Assembly (NCBI GenBank): GCA_963702535.1
Contig: CAVPDG010000022.1
Span: forward strand, 186,001 to 250,000
Direction of reading: 5' to 3'
Source of the DNA: CAVPDG01 sp963702535
GTDB taxonomy: Bacteria > Chloroflexota > Anaerolineae > Anaerolineales > UBA4823
Length of the DNA: 64,000 bases
Shown: one piece after another, positions 63,126-64,000 of the stretch
How the letters are laid out: every line of letters starts with the position of its first letter
Position numbering within the stretch: the stretch's first letter is position 1
Notes under the pieces: model-generated
Database searches by the model: none
What the model saw: the letters and a program-made list of their open reading frames with translations, nothing else
Told to the model about the DNA's origin: nothing
Position numbers and translations under genes: made by a program

Positions 63126-63884
63126 CTACGATCTTCTGCCCTTCCTCACCAGCGTAAAAATAATCAGCCCCAGCACGATGGCATTCGCCGCCAGCGATGC
63201 TACCGCTACCGTCCCGTTGCTGAGCTGTTTGACCGTGATGCCCAGCAGCGCCCAGACGATCACCAGGGCGTAGGCGATATCCCCGCGCCGCAGCAGCATC
63301 AGCGCGGTGATCACCACCGCCGCCGCCAGCATGATGACGGTCCATATTTCCGGCGAGAGCCCCCAGCCGTTCCAGCCAATGTAGTAGAGCAGGTCGGTGA
63401 TGTTGGCGATCGTCGCCACCGTGATCCAGCCCAGGTAGACGCTGAAGGGGATGTTCACCGCCCACTTCTCCGCCGTCGAGACGGGTTTGAGTCCGATCTC
63501 CAGGCGCAGGTAGATGGCGATCAGCAGCCCCAGCAGCGCCAGCATAGCCACCACGCTCAGGGCGAACTGGTTGTAGTGCCAGCAGAACAGCCAGGCGATG
63601 TTGGCGATGCAGCTCAGCACGAACAGGTAGCCCACCCGCCGCAGGCGCGGGTTCTCGCGCTGCGCCGGAAGCGCCTGGAATATCCCGAAGGCGATCAACC
63701 CGATGTAGATCAGCCCCCAGATGGAGAAGACGTACCCCGCCGGCACGAAGAGCACCTGGAAGCGGTCCGAGATGTCCCCGGTGTTCTGCCCGTTGAGCGG
63801 CAGGGCGTTCGCCAGGATGTTCATGGTGATGGTAATAACCACCGCCAGGGCGTTGGCGATCTGTCTCACGAGGTCCTTGTTCAT
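63126..63884 (-). CDS. TspO/tryptophan-rich sensory-type membrane protein
   Basis: 252 residues and about seven helices. GYVFSIWGLIYIGLIAFGIF, SVYLGWITVATIANITDLLY and NGWGLSPEIWTVIML are rich in Trp and match the long TspO-like family annotated as tryptophan-rich sensory proteins. TspO binds tetrapyrroles or steroids in some species, but the long form has no proven ligand. AAGGAGG precedes the ATG at 63884. The ATG overlaps the upstream gene's stop (ATGA), so the two are coupled. Intact. Confidence 0.82.
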   Translation of the reverse strand: MNKDLVRQIANALAVVITITMNILANALPLNGQNTGDISDRFQVLFVPAGYVFSIWGLIYIGLIAFGIFQALPAQRENPRLRRVGYLFVLSCIANIAWLFCWHYNQFALSVVAMLALLGLLIAIYLRLEIGLKPVSTAEKWAVNIPFSVYLGWITVATIANITDLLYYIGWNGWGLSPEIWTVIMLAAAVVITALMLLRRGDIAYALVIVWALLGITVKQLSNGTVAVASLAANAIVLGLIIFTLVRKGRRS

Positions 63885-64000
63885 CTTTCCTCCTTCTCTG
63901 ATCTGTCTGGATTATCTCTCGCTTTGCGCGGCATCCAGGGGATGAAGGCGCTGGTCGTCTGCATGTATTCCCGGTAGCCGGGCTTGCTCTGCGCCAGGCT
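63881..64000 (-). CDS. C-terminal end of a DUF1295/isoprenylcysteine methyltransferase-like gene, cut by window edge
   Basis: The last 39 residues of a minus-strand gene running off the right edge. The ending SKPGYREYMQTTSAFIPWMP is typical of the DUF1295 (steroid 5-alpha-reductase-like) family, in which a conserved GYxxYxxxTSxFIPW sits at the C-terminus. The tail (RKARDNPDRSEKEER) is polar. Its TGA overlaps the TspO-like start, so both form one transcript. No more can be said. Confidence 0.7.
   Translation of the reverse strand, partial: SLAQSKPGYREYMQTTSAFIPWMPRKARDNPDRSEKEER

Noticed and set aside
62998..64000. Search for a DGR template repeat, accessory gene or reverse transcriptase after the KAP-FGE gene
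   Set aside because: None is visible on either strand; the only downstream genes are a TspO-like protein and a partial DUF1295 gene.

Overview
The window looks like part of a chromosome of a Chloroflexota bacterium, most likely Anaerolineae-like. It is moderately GC-rich, and its gene content fits that group: a DUF6391 protein, a Ycf45-type R3H ATPase, a PucC-like MFS protein, an ArsR regulator with a long N-terminal domain, an LCP protein without LPS genes, and palindromic GC-rich repeats of the GTAGGGGCG type. Taxonomy is inferred from protein style only; there is no rRNA here.

Layout. 0.2-7 kb (minus): a PucC-like transporter operon with an HTH regulator and small membrane proteins, then radA and a two-component system. 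7.2-10 kb (plus): a membrane redox operon with ApbE and a ferric-reductase-like cytochrome. 10-14.2 kb (minus): clpC and an S1-type RNA-binding protein. 14.3-19.1 kb (plus): a ChlI/VWA chelatase-like pair, an aminotransferase and an M1 lipoprotein peptidase. 19.1-19.6 kb: a gene-free candidate replication origin with three perfect DnaA boxes. 19.6-22.8 kb: an ArsR-controlled MFS/OsmC operon behind a palindromic operator. 22.8-29.3 kb: glgC, tRNA-Leu, ychF, pepF, a hypothetical gene, ssb and a PfkB kinase. 29.5-36 kb: an amino-acid or opine uptake and catabolism operon. 36-38 kb: a deoxynucleoside kinase, a nucleotidyltransferase and a perfect parS site. 38-40.6 kb (minus): a CPBP protease, and a GntR/slipin/DUF4177 operon. 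40.9-45.7 kb: pdxST, a GNAT-like protein, R3H ATPase and tmk. 45.7-48.3 kb (minus): a GHMP kinase, ADP-ribosylglycohydrolase and FmdB. 48.3-54.7 kb: gmk, rhomboid, galE, EthD, M23, SDR and MFS genes. 54.7-60.6 kb: ABC-F, LCP and recD2. 60.7-63 kb: a KAP NTPase/FGE-sulfatase fusion between inverted repeats. 63.1-64 kb: a TspO-like protein and a partial methyltransferase-like gene.

Most interesting. (1) The KAP-FGE protein ends in a segment that resembles the variable region of a diversity-generating retroelement (DGR) target: an RGGSW...IGFRL frame in which the non-conserved codons almost all end in C or T. Its reverse transcriptase and template are not in the window. (2) A candidate oriC at 19.12-19.53 kb lies 18 kb from a perfect parS, which suggests the window is origin-proximal. 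(3) Several distinctive operators occur: TTAGAC palindromes, ATTGT octamer repeats and CCCCCATATAT motifs.

Caveat. More than twenty conserved genes are broken by single-base frameshifts, often at homopolymers (for example T6 at 19042, C7 at 30166, G6 at 43313, G7 at 52962). Because they hit essential genes such as clpC, ssb, tmk, gmk and ychF, they are read here as consensus errors rather than pseudogenes. Such genes are given as one spanning feature where the two halves join cleanly.
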